Shown here: piece after piece, positions 6,491-15,069 of the stretch | How the letters are laid out: the number at the start of each line of letters is the position of its first letter | How positions within the stretch are numbered: position 1 is the stretch's first letter | NCBI GenBank assembly: GCA_018676675.1 | Contig: JABHEG010000287.1 | Span: forward strand, 1 to 64,000 | Direction of reading: 5' to 3' | Origin: Lentisphaerota bacterium | Lineage (GTDB): Bacteria > Verrucomicrobiota > Lentisphaeria > Oligosphaerales > JABHEG01 | Length of the DNA: 64,000 nt | Position numbers and translations under genes: made by a program | Notes under the pieces: model-generated | Seen by the model: the letters and a program-made list of their open reading frames with translations, nothing else | Told to the model about the DNA's origin: nothing | The model's database searches: none

Positions 6491-9355
6491 TTAGTCACGG
6501 CTCGGTTGGAGGAGGAGTCCCCGGCAGACACGTCTGATGTGTTCTGCGATCTCGGCATGGTCGGTGGATTCCACGAAACCGACAGCGAAGCGCGCTGGTG
6601 TCTGCTTGAGGTGATGCCAGCGTCCTTCGTTTCGTGACAGAGCGCGACCGAATCCGAACACGGTCATGTTCTTCTGCATGGACCAGAACGAATCCGTGGT
6701 TTCCCGGGGTCTCGGCGTGAGGTCAGCCAGGAAGAGAACGCGGGGGGATGTATTGGTCCCGAAGCAAAGCCAGCGGGGCTCGGGCAATCGGCGTTCCCAG
6801 CGCTTCGTGCCGTACTGCCGACGTCCTGTTGAGTCCATCATCCAGGTCTGCGTCTCGTCATACGTTCCACCGGGCGTTCCTTCGTAGAGGAACCAATAGG
6901 GCAGGGCGGTTTGCGCAAGATCGAACACGGCAATTTCTGACATGATGGTCCAGCGTCCACTCCACTTGCCGTCGTCCGTTCTCGAGTTGAGGACAACGCG
7001 ATCCGGGGTCGATGTGCCTGCCGTTGTCTTGCAGGTGGTGGCTCCCGGATGGAACCCTCCTGCCTGGATGGGAAGATTCGGAATTCCCCTGTAGCTTCCG
7101 GCGGCTCCACCGGTGGGGCGAAAGCTGATCCAATCGTTTCCATCCCGGTCGAGGAGCGAGGCGAAACCAGCGCCCTGGCGATGGTACACAGCAGTTCCCA
7201 TCTCTGTCTCGATACGGTAGCTTGGCTGTCCCTGCCAGTCTGCCAGTTCCGTGAGTTCTACGCTCCCTCTTGTGTGGCTGATCGGTTGTGTTTTCGGTGG
7301 TTCGGCAGTCGTCTTCCCTCCCGGGGCAGGAGCGGGTTGGGTGGGTCTCTTTTCCTTGGGGACGGCGCTTCGTTTGGCGAACCGCTCCGCCGCTTCCCGA
7401 GGCGCAACAAACCGACTCAGGACAGTCACCCGTGACAGCGTCCCTTTCCAGTCTCGATTGTCCTGAAACTCGTCTCCAAGAATCAGGTGCATTGGTTCCC
7501 AGTTCCCAAATTTTCCATGGACGGCATCGCTGCGCATGGCGAGCTGACCATCGAGGTAACACACCAATTCACCATTGCGATAGGTAACCAGTACATGGTG
7601 CTCAGCACTCTTCCGGATCGAGCATAGTGTCGTCTCGGGTTTCATCCCGTTGTCACCGGTCTGCGGAGTCCGCAATCTCAGGATGAGACGGTCGTTCTGT
7701 TGGCCCAGTGTGAAGTTCCGGTGGTAGGGATCGACGGAGAAGGACACGATGCGGGCTGGTCCGCGCTGTTGCAGCGATTCTGTCCGCAGGACGGCCTCAA
7801 CGGTCAATTCACCGGAGTGGCGGCACTGGTCGAGAAGTCCGGCATTGGCGCCTTCAACCAGGAAGGCGCCGTCCGCGAGGGAGAGCTTCCCTTCGGGGGT
7901 AACTGTGGCGTTTCCTCTCGGACGAAGCTTGAGCTTGGGACTCTGTGCGCCCATCGGGCCGATCGCTGCTACCCCCATGCCAGCCACCCACTCAATAACT
8001 CGCCCCGTTCCATCACCACCGGGTGCGGGACCTCCGGCGGAGGCGGCCTGTTGTTCACGGGGCGCTTCTGCTCGTGCCGTGAGAGCCAGGCAGGCCAGAT
8101 TTCCGACCCGATCCTTGCACAGGAGTTCGCCTCCTGACAGGGCCACGTGGGGCCACACTTCCTTGCGAAAAAGACGCCCTGTTCGCGAGAGGATCTGACA
8201 TGCATTGGGAGACCGTTCTGCGCTCTCCACCAGGAATAACTCTCCTCGGTTTGCCCAGACGATGATTCGTTTGTCGCTGGTCACTACGCATGACCCGTCG
8301 GTTCCTCCCGTTCGTCCCTTCCAGAGCAATTCGCCGGTCTGTACATCGAGGCAATGAGCGTAGTTCCAGGACCAGTAGGCCCGGCCATCGAGGAAGACCG
8401 GTGTGCACACTTTTGAGAGAATGCGTGGACGGGTCCAGACATTATGTGCTCCCTCCAGGTCGATGTGGAGCTTGGTCATCGCCTTGTGGTTGTAGCCGGA
8501 CGTGAGCAGGACATCGCTCCCCAATACGGCAGGACTGGTGATGCTGTTGGCGAACTCGGTTTGATATGGGTATTGAGCCAAGGTCTCTCCCCGGTGCTCT
8601 TCATCCAGGCGGATGACGAGAAATCCGTTGAACGTGAGGACGGCCAGACATGGGATGTTGTTTACCTTCATCAGGGCGGGTCCGCCGGTGTGCCCGGCCA
8701 GGTCCTTCGCCTCCGACGCCCAGAGCTGGTTGCCAGTGCGTTTGTCGAACGCGACGATCGTCCCGGCAGAGCCACCGACTTCAACGAGTAATTCGTCTCC
8801 CACAATGAGCGGAGCGGAGGTGTACCCATAGTCCCGCTGTTTACTCGTGTCGACCGGCGGACGTTTGGGCATCTGGTAGCGGTCGTACAGGTTGAGTTCC
8901 CAGATGCTGCGTCCGCGTTTTGTCGTATCCCAGCAAGCCAGGTCGCCGTCCGTGCTCAAGGTGAAAAGGAAGCTGGTCTCGGGGTCGAACTCAGGGGTCG
9001 AGGTCGGGCCTGCGTAGAGTGTCTGATCGCCCACGGCGTTGCGGCCGAATTTCGGGCATTTGTAGGTGACGCTCCACTTTTCTTTTCCGCCTTCTGCATC
9101 AAGGCAGATGACGCGGTCGGCATTGCTGGCCCAGCCCATGGTATAGACGTTTCCGTTGACGATGATTGGGGAGGTGGACCCGATTCCCACATTGGTTCGC
9201 CAGAGCTCCTGAGGCGGCCAGGCATTGGCATCCCACCCGGAGTCTTCCTCTGTGGTCCCGTCGCGATTCGGTCCGCGCCAGTGTGGCCAGTCGGCGCCGT
9301 GGGTCGAAGGCATGGGGATGAGTAGGAGGCCCACTATGGCGAAGATGCGAGTCAT
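6491..9355 (-). CDS. Secreted PQQ-type beta-propeller protein with LamG-like and C-terminal beta-sandwich regions
   Basis: A 954-residue secreted protein. Residues 1-20 form a signal peptide ending THGA. Residues about 22-430 are a PQQ/BamB-like beta-propeller opening with WPHWRGPNRDGTTEE, the typical start of planctomycete-type PQQ_2 proteins. Residues about 480-660 look like a LamG/concanavalin-A-like domain (LTVEAVLRTES, LVCYLDGQLAMRSD). A Pro-rich linker leads to a C-terminal region (about 700-954) that resembles a galactose-mutarotase-like sandwich; I could not assign it. No quinone-enzyme residues were identified, so binding or structural roles are more likely than dehydrogenase activity. 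The ATG has GGAG 7 nt upstream. It lies downstream of a sulfatase, from which it is separated by a hairpin repeat. Confidence 0.8.
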   Translation of the reverse strand: MTRIFAIVGLLLIPMPSTHGADWPHWRGPNRDGTTEEDSGWDANAWPPQELWRTNVGIGSTSPIIVNGNVYTMGWASNADRVICLDAEGGKEKWSVTYKCPKFGRNAVGDQTLYAGPTSTPEFDPETSFLFTLSTDGDLACWDTTKRGRSIWELNLYDRYQMPKRPPVDTSKQRDYGYTSAPLIVGDELLVEVGGSAGTIVAFDKRTGNQLWASEAKDLAGHTGGPALMKVNNIPCLAVLTFNGFLVIRLDEEHRGETLAQYPYQTEFANSITSPAVLGSDVLLTSGYNHKAMTKLHIDLEGAHNVWTRPRILSKVCTPVFLDGRAYWSWNYAHCLDVQTGELLWKGRTGGTDGSCVVTSDKRIIVWANRGELFLVESAERSPNACQILSRTGRLFRKEVWPHVALSGGELLCKDRVGNLACLALTARAEAPREQQAASAGGPAPGGDGTGRVIEWVAGMGVAAIGPMGAQSPKLKLRPRGNATVTPEGKLSLADGAFLVEGANAGLLDQCRHSGELTVEAVLRTESLQQRGPARIVSFSVDPYHRNFTLGQQNDRLILRLRTPQTGDNGMKPETTLCSIRKSAEHHVLVTYRNGELVCYLDGQLAMRSDAVHGKFGNWEPMHLILGDEFQDNRDWKGTLSRVTVLSRFVAPREAAERFAKRSAVPKEKRPTQPAPAPGGKTTAEPPKTQPISHTRGSVELTELADWQGQPSYRIETEMGTAVYHRQGAGFASLLDRDGNDWISFRPTGGAAGSYRGIPNLPIQAGGFHPGATTCKTTAGTSTPDRVVLNSRTDDGKWSGRWTIMSEIAVFDLAQTALPYWFLYEGTPGGTYDETQTWMMDSTGRRQYGTKRWERRLPEPRWLCFGTNTSPRVLFLADLTPRPRETTDSFWSMQKNMTVFGFGRALSRNEGRWHHLKQTPARFAVGFVESTDHAEIAEHIRRVCRGLLLQPSRD

Positions 9356-9389
9356 GGCTAGCTCCGAATTGAGTTAAGCGGCGGAAAGT

Positions 9390-9481
9390 GCATCCAGGAA
9401 GAGGTCGCCGGATGGCACCGCCTCCCAGATTGAGGTCAGGTGCAGCCAACGTGGGAGGGGCTGCCATGCCCCGAATGCCCT
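9390..9481 (+). repeat. Hairpin repeat family A, copy 1
   Basis: A 92-bp element that recurs inverted at 49991-50082 with 3 mismatches. Its arms ATGGCACCGCCTCCCA and TGGGAGGGGCTGCCAT pair at 14 of 16 positions around a short loop. It lies in the 166-bp gap 3' of a sulfatase gene and 5' of the PQQ-type gene. Confidence 0.85.
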
Positions 9482-9521
9482 TCTCTTGACGCCATCCATG
9501 GCTAGCTCCCGGGAAGAGCCG

Positions 9522-11024
9522 TCAGCGGATGTAGGTGACTTGAGTGTAGCCTCCCTCGATGGGCAGCCCCGTGTTGTAGTTCAGTGCCGGCGGGAAGAAC
9601 CCCGGATCACCGGGTGTTTCGCGTTTTCCGCCATGGTGGTATGAGGCCGGTCTGGCATCGGTGCGCCAGGGGCGTCGTTCCCAGTGATAGCCGCGGAACG
9701 GGTCTCGCGTGTCGTTCATCCAGTCAATGATCCGATCGTGAAGTGTGTTCCTGATTTCGGCGTGTTCCGGAGAATCGATCAGATTTGTGAGTTCAGTTGG
9801 ATCATTGCTGAGGTCATACAGCTCGTCTGTGTCCAGGAGATTGATGCACAGCTTGTAGTCTTGGGTCACGCATGCCCGGTATGGCTGGAAGCCGCCGAAT
9901 CCGTCATGGGGTGTTGTGAAGCGTCCGTACTCGATGAAGACATGGTCCTGGTATTCGGACTCGGGGTTCTGGAGAATGGGAAGCATGCTCTGCCCAGCTA
10001 GGACAGGGGAGCGTTCTGCCCCGAAGTAATCCAGGATTGTCGGAGTCAGGTCTATGTGGGAGACTGGTTTGGTATAGCGCGTGCCTGCAGGGATGAGTTC
10101 CTTCTGGCGCACGATCAGTGGAACTCCGGTGATTTCTTCGTATGACGCCGGCCCTTTATCGTACATTCCTCCTCGGTTTCCCATTGAGAAGCCATGGTCA
10201 GCTGTGTAAATCACCAAGGCTTCCGGGTATCGACGATCAACGGCGTCGAGAAGTCGCCCAATTTCATAGTCGAGATAGGCGTTGCAGGCCAGGAAGTGCC
10301 TCCAGGTATGGAGGAAGCTCCCGTTCTCGATCTGGTGGTGGTAGTTCTCGGCCCACACACGGTGCAATTCCGGTTTGTTCTCGCCCATCGTCTCGCCGGC
10401 GTCTTCGTCGAGTGTGAGGTTGTCGTTGTCGAACATGCTGGCGAAGGGCTCGGGGGCCATCCAGGGATGGTGCGGTTCCTCATATTCGACAACTAGCAGA
10501 ACGTCATCCTCTTGGCGAGTATCAAGGAATTCCAGAGCTCTTTGCGTGTTATGGTTCGCGAAGCAGAGGCTCTCGGGGACCTTGCCTATGTGTCCCGGGT
10601 TCCTCACTTTGGGGCGATCTTCGAGAGACAGTGCCTCGATGTAGTTCCGGTTGTCGAACCACCAGGCCGGATCCCAGCCATCGGGGGGCGTGCCGTAGCC
10701 GTAGCTCCCGCCGTCCAGATGCCACTTGCCAATGTGAGCGCAGTAGACGCCATTTTTCTGCAGGCGCTGCCCGATGTTGGCGATGTTGTCTCCCATTGCC
10801 TGACCGTTTGACCACGCACCGTTTGTGTGAGGATACGTGCCGGTGAAAATGGCTGATCGGGCCGGGGTGCAGACAGGGTCGGCGCAGTAGGCTCGTTCGA
10901 AGAGCATTCCCTCAGCGGCTAAGCGGTCGAGGTTCGGCGTCCGCACCCGGTTCCCATAGTAACACCCAAGCATGTCGCGTCGCTGTGTGTCTGCCGTTAT
11001 CAGAATGACTTGTTTACCCGCCAT
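9522..11024 (-). CDS. Sulfatase (alkaline phosphatase superfamily, Cys-type)
   Basis: A 500-residue S1-type sulfatase that would hydrolyse sulfate esters, probably on glycans. The formylglycine motif is C52-T-P-A-R56, followed by the usual GTYPHTNG. Metal ligands are suggested at D12 and later in YTADHGFSMG. The frame is open further upstream, but the ATG at 11024 has AGGAG 7 nt before it and gives the normal N terminus beginning with the first core strand. No signal peptide is evident, so location is uncertain. Its start overlaps by 11 bp the end of a zinc-ribbon membrane protein gene, which suggests translational coupling. The Cys must be converted to formylglycine; no maturase is encoded in this window. 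Confidence 0.92.
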   Translation of the reverse strand: MAGKQVILITADTQRRDMLGCYYGNRVRTPNLDRLAAEGMLFERAYCADPVCTPARSAIFTGTYPHTNGAWSNGQAMGDNIANIGQRLQKNGVYCAHIGKWHLDGGSYGYGTPPDGWDPAWWFDNRNYIEALSLEDRPKVRNPGHIGKVPESLCFANHNTQRALEFLDTRQEDDVLLVVEYEEPHHPWMAPEPFASMFDNDNLTLDEDAGETMGENKPELHRVWAENYHHQIENGSFLHTWRHFLACNAYLDYEIGRLLDAVDRRYPEALVIYTADHGFSMGNRGGMYDKGPASYEEITGVPLIVRQKELIPAGTRYTKPVSHIDLTPTILDYFGAERSPVLAGQSMLPILQNPESEYQDHVFIEYGRFTTPHDGFGGFQPYRACVTQDYKLCINLLDTDELYDLSNDPTELTNLIDSPEHAEIRNTLHDRIIDWMNDTRDPFRGYHWERRPWRTDARPASYHHGGKRETPGDPGFFPPALNYNTGLPIEGGYTQVTYIR

Positions 11025-11538
11025 GGGGTTCTCCTGGTTGATTTGCTGGAGGCGCGGGCTCCTTTGCCGGTTCGTCCGGCTTTTTCCAGAGCTTGGCGTA
11101 GAGGAGGAAAGGAACGCCGACTGCAAGCATGGCCGGGGCGATCAGCAGCAGCACGAGCAGTGCGATTATCCTACTTCGGAGGGGTTCATCCGTTGATGTA
11201 AGTTTGCGCCACAGGGCAGGCAGGAGTGAGTAGTTGAAGCGGATGTTCACGAATGGGATGTAGCGGGTGAAATCACCGGTGGCGTTCCCGCATGTGGGGC
11301 AGTAGTGCTGATCGGGACTTGCACGCGGCGAGAGGCAGTTCTCACACAGCAACTCCGGGGCGGTTTCAACCAGTTCATCGGCTGGGATGTCGTTCTCCCA
11401 GGGATCCGGTGGAACTGGCACCCCGTGTACCCACTTTGCCACGTAATACAGCCCCAGAGAGAAGGCGATGACGCTCATCAAGAGGGCTTCTGCTGACATG
11501 GCCTGCGCTTCCGACAAGGTGGGTGATTTGGTAGGCAC
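11014..11538 (-). CDS. Small membrane protein with a zinc-ribbon
   Basis: A 174-residue protein of unknown function. A hydrophobic segment at about 15-36 and a second at 123-147 predict two membrane spans. Between them, C65-x2-C68 and C80-x2-C83 form a zinc-ribbon-like module (CENC, CPTC). The C terminus is rich in Pro and Lys. The frame begins with GTG at 11538; an ATG at 11499, just before the first span, is an alternative, and neither has a strong ribosome binding site. Its 3' end overlaps the sulfatase start by 11 bp, so it is likely co-expressed. It may be a quality-control or assembly factor, but nothing in the sequence proves this. Confidence 0.65.
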   Translation of the reverse strand: MPTKSPTLSEAQAMSAEALLMSVIAFSLGLYYVAKWVHGVPVPPDPWENDIPADELVETAPELLCENCLSPRASPDQHYCPTCGNATGDFTRYIPFVNIRFNYSLLPALWRKLTSTDEPLRSRIIALLVLLLIAPAMLAVGVPFLLYAKLWKKPDEPAKEPAPPANQPGEPHGG

Positions 11539-11655
11539 TATGGTAGACGTTGGTGTGCAATTGGCAAATGACCGGCCTGCCTAAGACTTGGGCGGCGGTT
11601 CGGTTGCAGGCCATCTCCGTTTATTGTACGGTCCTTTCCATGAAGGGAGACAACT

Positions 11656-12774
11656 GTGGACTTCCAGGCTGAGACTGAATGGATACGCGAGGCCATTCGT
11701 GGGTTGCGTGCGTTTGTCCGGAGGCAACGTGAGCCTGGTCAACCGTGGGGCGTTTTTCGGTTGACGGAGACGGCGGAGTGGCACTACGGGCAGCAGCAGA
11801 CGAGCGTCTGCGGGAGTATGACCGCTCGGGTCATCGGGCTCCTCAATGAACTTTCGGAAGAGGACAAGGATGAGTGGGCCACTTGTCTGAACGGTCAGCA
11901 GCAGATGGACACGGGGTTCTACGTCGACGGCCCCCACTTCGCCAGATACTGCGCGAACCACTCTGACCTGAATGAGCAACTCCGGGTACGTGAGGGATGG
12001 ACGCGGAACTCGCTGCAGGCGTTGCGCCAGCTTGAGCGGCGGCCCGCATACCCGATTAGACACCGGCGCAGCTTTGCTTCCGCGGGCGAGCTTCTGACGC
12101 ACATTGAGTCGTTGACCTGGGCTGCCGGGCCGTGGGGCGCCGGTTCATGGTTTGGGCTCGACGGCCTTTACCTGGCATTGGCCGCCAAAGACGGAGATGC
12201 GGAGGCTGCCAGGCTCTTCCAAGTGTGCTACGGATGGATGCGGGAAAACCAGAGCCCCGAGACCGGGTTCTGGCGAGGAGAACAGGCGACTCTGGTGAAC
12301 GCGGTCAACGGCGCCTTCAAGATCATGGCCGCTTATGTCTACGGCCTCCACTGTCCGTTGCAGTACCCAGAGGCCTTGATCAATACTTGTCTACGCCACT
12401 TGGGCGATGACAGCATTTTCGGGGAGAACGCGGGCCATGGATGCCACGATCTGGATGTGTTCCTGTGTCTGGATGCGGCCCTGCAGTTGACGGACCATCG
12501 CCGGGAAGAAGCCCGAGAAGCCGCGGCGCGGCGAATCGCACGACTTCGGTACTACCTGCGTTCTGACGGGGGACTCGATGCCTCCCCGGTGGCGCCCGGC
12601 TCCGAGGCGTTCCGCGAGTTGGGCACGCTTTGGGGATCTGCTCTCATCACTGCCGCCCTCGACTTCGCTTGCCGAGTTGCCGAACCCGAGATCTTCGAGG
12701 AGTCGGGACTCGAGCGTCGGGAGTGGTCTGATGCCTGGAGCGATGACGATCTCGAGCGAGTCTTGTCTGCCTAG
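11656..12774 (+). CDS. Alpha/alpha-toroid (terpenoid-cyclase/prenyltransferase-like) protein of unknown function
   Basis: A 372-residue, Trp-rich, mostly helical protein. Repeated helical segments with GSWFGLDGLYLALAAKDGD, GYGW/GFW-type turns and the late CHDLDVFLCLDAALQL block resemble the alpha/alpha-toroid fold of terpenoid cyclases and glycan-processing enzymes. No catalytic motif is recognisable. There is no signal peptide. The start is GTG at 11656 with AAGGGAG 6 nt upstream, which is a strong choice. It reads away from the zinc-ribbon/sulfatase operon and precedes a structured intergenic region. Possible roles include unsaturated-glycan hydrolase or mannose-epimerase-like activity, both speculative. 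Confidence 0.6.
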   Translation: MDFQAETEWIREAIRGLRAFVRRQREPGQPWGVFRLTETAEWHYGQQQTSVCGSMTARVIGLLNELSEEDKDEWATCLNGQQQMDTGFYVDGPHFARYCANHSDLNEQLRVREGWTRNSLQALRQLERRPAYPIRHRRSFASAGELLTHIESLTWAAGPWGAGSWFGLDGLYLALAAKDGDAEAARLFQVCYGWMRENQSPETGFWRGEQATLVNAVNGAFKIMAAYVYGLHCPLQYPEALINTCLRHLGDDSIFGENAGHGCHDLDVFLCLDAALQLTDHRREEAREAAARRIARLRYYLRSDGGLDASPVAPGSEAFRELGTLWGSALITAALDFACRVAEPEIFEESGLERREWSDAWSDDDLERVLSA

Positions 12775-12798
12775 CGGCGAAAGGACCTAGGATAAGCA

Positions 12799-12908
12799 GG
12801 AAGAACGGCACTCCGTTGCGCTACGTGCCTTACTACAAACGCCATTTCTCTGGTGACGAAACGTGTTCGTAGTCAGCAACGTAGGTCCTGTCGGAGTTGC
12901 GTTCTTCC
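12799..12908. other. 110-bp long imperfect inverted repeat (possible structured RNA)
   Basis: The arm GGAAGAACGGCACTCCG (12799-12815) pairs with CGGAGTTGCGTTCTTCC (12892-12908) at 15 of 17 positions. Nested inside, CTACGTGCCTTACTAC (12821-12836) pairs with GTAGTCAGCAACGTAG (12869-12884) at 13 of 16. AGGACCTA (12782-12789) could also pair with TAGGTCCT (12882-12889), crossing the outer stem. The 414-bp gap 12775-13188 has no convincing protein. Confidence 0.6.
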
Positions 12909-12962
12909 CGCACTCTCAGGCTGCACATCCGAACGTCTACTTCAACTGCATTCGCCACCAAC

Positions 12963-13008
12963 GCCCTGTCACACCAGACGTGCCAGCCCATGTCCAGCGT
13001 GTCAGGGC
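12963..13008. other. Hairpin in the same intergenic region
   Basis: GCCCTGTCAC (12963-12972) pairs with GTGTCAGGGC (12999-13008) at 9 of 10 positions around a 26-nt loop. It follows the long inverted repeat and precedes the methyltransferase gene. Confidence 0.4.
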
Positions 13009-13188
13009 AGACATGAACCGCTGGGGAGCGAAAAGGGCATGTGGTGACTCCACAATACTGATCGGTGTGGTTGACCGGACTGTCTTAGAGACCTAATCTG
13101 ATGGTCCTGAACCAGTCCGGCAAACGCAATGTGGTGGACGATGTTCTTCCGCCTCACTCAAGGGTTTCACCCAACGAGCAATGGACCA

Positions 13189-13926
13189 ATGACAGAATCT
13201 GCACTGAATCGAGAGTGGGTTGCGCTTTCGGCAGCCTGGACCAAGGAAGCCCGGGAGGGCCGGAACGCAAATCGCAACGGCTTGCTGGATCCCCCCATGC
13301 TTGCCGCGTGCGGAGAGGTTCGAGGCCTGTGGGCGTTGGACTGCGGCTGCGGAGAGGGACGCTTCTGCCGGAAGCTGGCGGAACGCGGGGCGGCCCATGT
13401 CCTTGGGATCGATCTTTGTGAACCGATGATCGATGCAGCGCGCGAGCTACATGGCGAGAGTGACCACTACCGTGTCGCTGATGTGCAGGAGCTGAACTTC
13501 ATAGGGGATGAGACGTTTGACCTCGTCATTTCCTACCTGAACCAGTGCGACCTGGTCGATTTTGAGGCGAACAACAGAGAGGTCTTTCGGGTTCTCAAGT
13601 CAGGCGGACGTTTCATCATCGCTAATCTGCACCCGATGCGTTCGGCTGTAGGACACTGGCAGCGGACCGAAGATGGCACCAAAGAGCACATCGTCCTGGA
13701 TCGCTACTTCGAAGAAAGGGAGCGCCACTGGCGAATGATGGGAGTCGACTTCACCAACTTCCACCGTTCGCTGGAGACCTATGTCAGCAGTTTTCTCGCA
13801 ACCGGATTCTCAATCACGGGTATCATCGAGCCCACGGTCACCCCGGCAAATCTCGAACGCTACCCCGAACTTGATGACGAACTCCGGGTCCCCAATTTCA
13901 TCATCTACTGCCTGCAGAAAGCATGA
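13189..13926 (+). CDS. SAM-dependent class I methyltransferase
   Basis: A 245-residue methyltransferase. Motif I is WALDCGCGEGRFCRKLAE, followed by the acidic end of strand 2 in VLGIDLCEPM. Motif IV-like TFDLVISYLNQCDLVDF and the post-motif VLKSGGRFIIANLHP are also present. The substrate is unknown; the family (methyltransf_11/25) covers small molecules such as quinones and sugars. The frame opens at 13129, but the ATG at 13189 (MTESALNREW) begins the conserved part; a clear ribosome binding site is lacking for either. It ends 22 bp before a UroD-like gene and is probably in one operon with it and the large secreted protein. Confidence 0.85.
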   Translation: MTESALNREWVALSAAWTKEAREGRNANRNGLLDPPMLAACGEVRGLWALDCGCGEGRFCRKLAERGAAHVLGIDLCEPMIDAARELHGESDHYRVADVQELNFIGDETFDLVISYLNQCDLVDFEANNREVFRVLKSGGRFIIANLHPMRSAVGHWQRTEDGTKEHIVLDRYFEERERHWRMMGVDFTNFHRSLETYVSSFLATGFSITGIIEPTVTPANLERYPELDDELRVPNFIIYCLQKA

Positions 13927-13948
13927 AGGCGGCAGGAGGAGAGAGTGT

Positions 13949-15043
13949 ATGGCGATCGATTTCAGCCCGGAACGCTGGCAGACTGTCCGGGAGGCGCATA
14001 GCGCGTGGTGGAAAGGCGAGTTGGATCGCCCGCTTCTGCCCCTCACTGCCGTGGGCACACGTGACCCGGGCCGGGCCACACCGGCAGCCCCGATGCTGAG
14101 TCAGGCAACTTGCCACGACTTGTCCTGGAGCGCAGAGCAGATTGTCGACCGGATTGATCATTACCTGTCCACCTGCACGTTCTACGGTGATGCATTCCCT
14201 ATGTTCAATCTGGACTGCTTTGGGCCGGGCATTGCCGGGGCGTTCCTGGGAGCCACGCTGGACAACAGCACCGGTCGAGTCTGGTTCCATCCACCTGCTG
14301 ACATGCCCATACAGGATACCCACTTCGAGTTTGACCCGACCAATCGATGGTTCCTGCGGATACAGGAGATCATGGCAGCCGCGATGGATCGGTGGCAGGG
14401 ACAGGTCCTGATGGGCATGCCCGATCTTGGTGGGAATCTGGATATCCTCTCAACCTTCCTTCCGGGTGAGAAGCTCCTCTTTGAGCTTTACGACCATCCT
14501 GAACACGTCAAGCGATTGACCTGGGAAGCCTATGAGGTTTGGTTCCGGTACTACGACGCGTTGAACGAGGTACTGCAGCCGATCAATCCCGGGTACTCCG
14601 ACTGGTCCGGCATCTATTCGACCACACCCGGGTACATCCTGCAGTGTGACTTCTGCTACATGATCGGGCCGGAGATGTTCGAGGAGTTCGTCAAGCCTGA
14701 GCTTTCCGCCTGCTGTCGACGGTTGGGGTGCAGTTTCTATCATCTGGATGGTCCCGGGCAAATTCCTCACCTGAACTCGTTGCTCGCGATCGACGAGCTG
14801 GATGGCGTACAGTGGGTGCCCGGTGCGGGATCAAAGCGGTGCGGCGAATGGCCTGAGCTGTACCGGGAGATCGCCGCTGCCGGGAAGCTGATGCAGGTCT
14901 TCGGTGACTTCGACGACTTTGATGCGTTGGCCTCGGTGATTGGGGATGTAAATCGCATGCATGTGAAGCAGCTTTCCCCGTGGGCACGAGGCAGGACGGA
15001 CGCCGAGATTCGCCGCAGGCTGTCGGCTTACGGAGTCGAGTAG
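13949..15043 (+). CDS. Uroporphyrinogen-decarboxylase-fold protein
   Basis: A 364-residue protein of the UroD superfamily, which includes HemE and the corrinoid:coenzyme M methyltransferases MtaA/CmuA. Typical elements are the central FLPGEKLLFELYDHPEHVKRLTWEA-type helix region, the FYHLDGPGQIPHLN stretch in place of the methyltransferase metal site, and the terminal VKQLSPWARGRTDAEIRRRL. It is not HemE: no other haem gene is nearby and the N terminus lacks the HemE Arg-rich motif. Proteins of this subgroup are frequent beside glycoside-degrading genes, function unknown. AGGAGG lies close before the ATG at 13949. The gene stands between a methyltransferase and the 1,684-residue secreted protein. 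Confidence 0.8.
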   Translation: MAIDFSPERWQTVREAHSAWWKGELDRPLLPLTAVGTRDPGRATPAAPMLSQATCHDLSWSAEQIVDRIDHYLSTCTFYGDAFPMFNLDCFGPGIAGAFLGATLDNSTGRVWFHPPADMPIQDTHFEFDPTNRWFLRIQEIMAAAMDRWQGQVLMGMPDLGGNLDILSTFLPGEKLLFELYDHPEHVKRLTWEAYEVWFRYYDALNEVLQPINPGYSDWSGIYSTTPGYILQCDFCYMIGPEMFEEFVKPELSACCRRLGCSFYHLDGPGQIPHLNSLLAIDELDGVQWVPGAGSKRCGEWPELYREIAAAGKLMQVFGDFDDFDALASVIGDVNRMHVKQLSPWARGRTDAEIRRRLSAYGVE

Positions 15044-15069
15044 CGCTGAGAAGCATTGGGAGTTGAGCT

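Noticed and set aside
12863..13096. 77-codon open frame in the methyltransferase upstream gap
   Set aside because: No ribosome binding site, no recognised motif, and it overlaps two inverted repeats.
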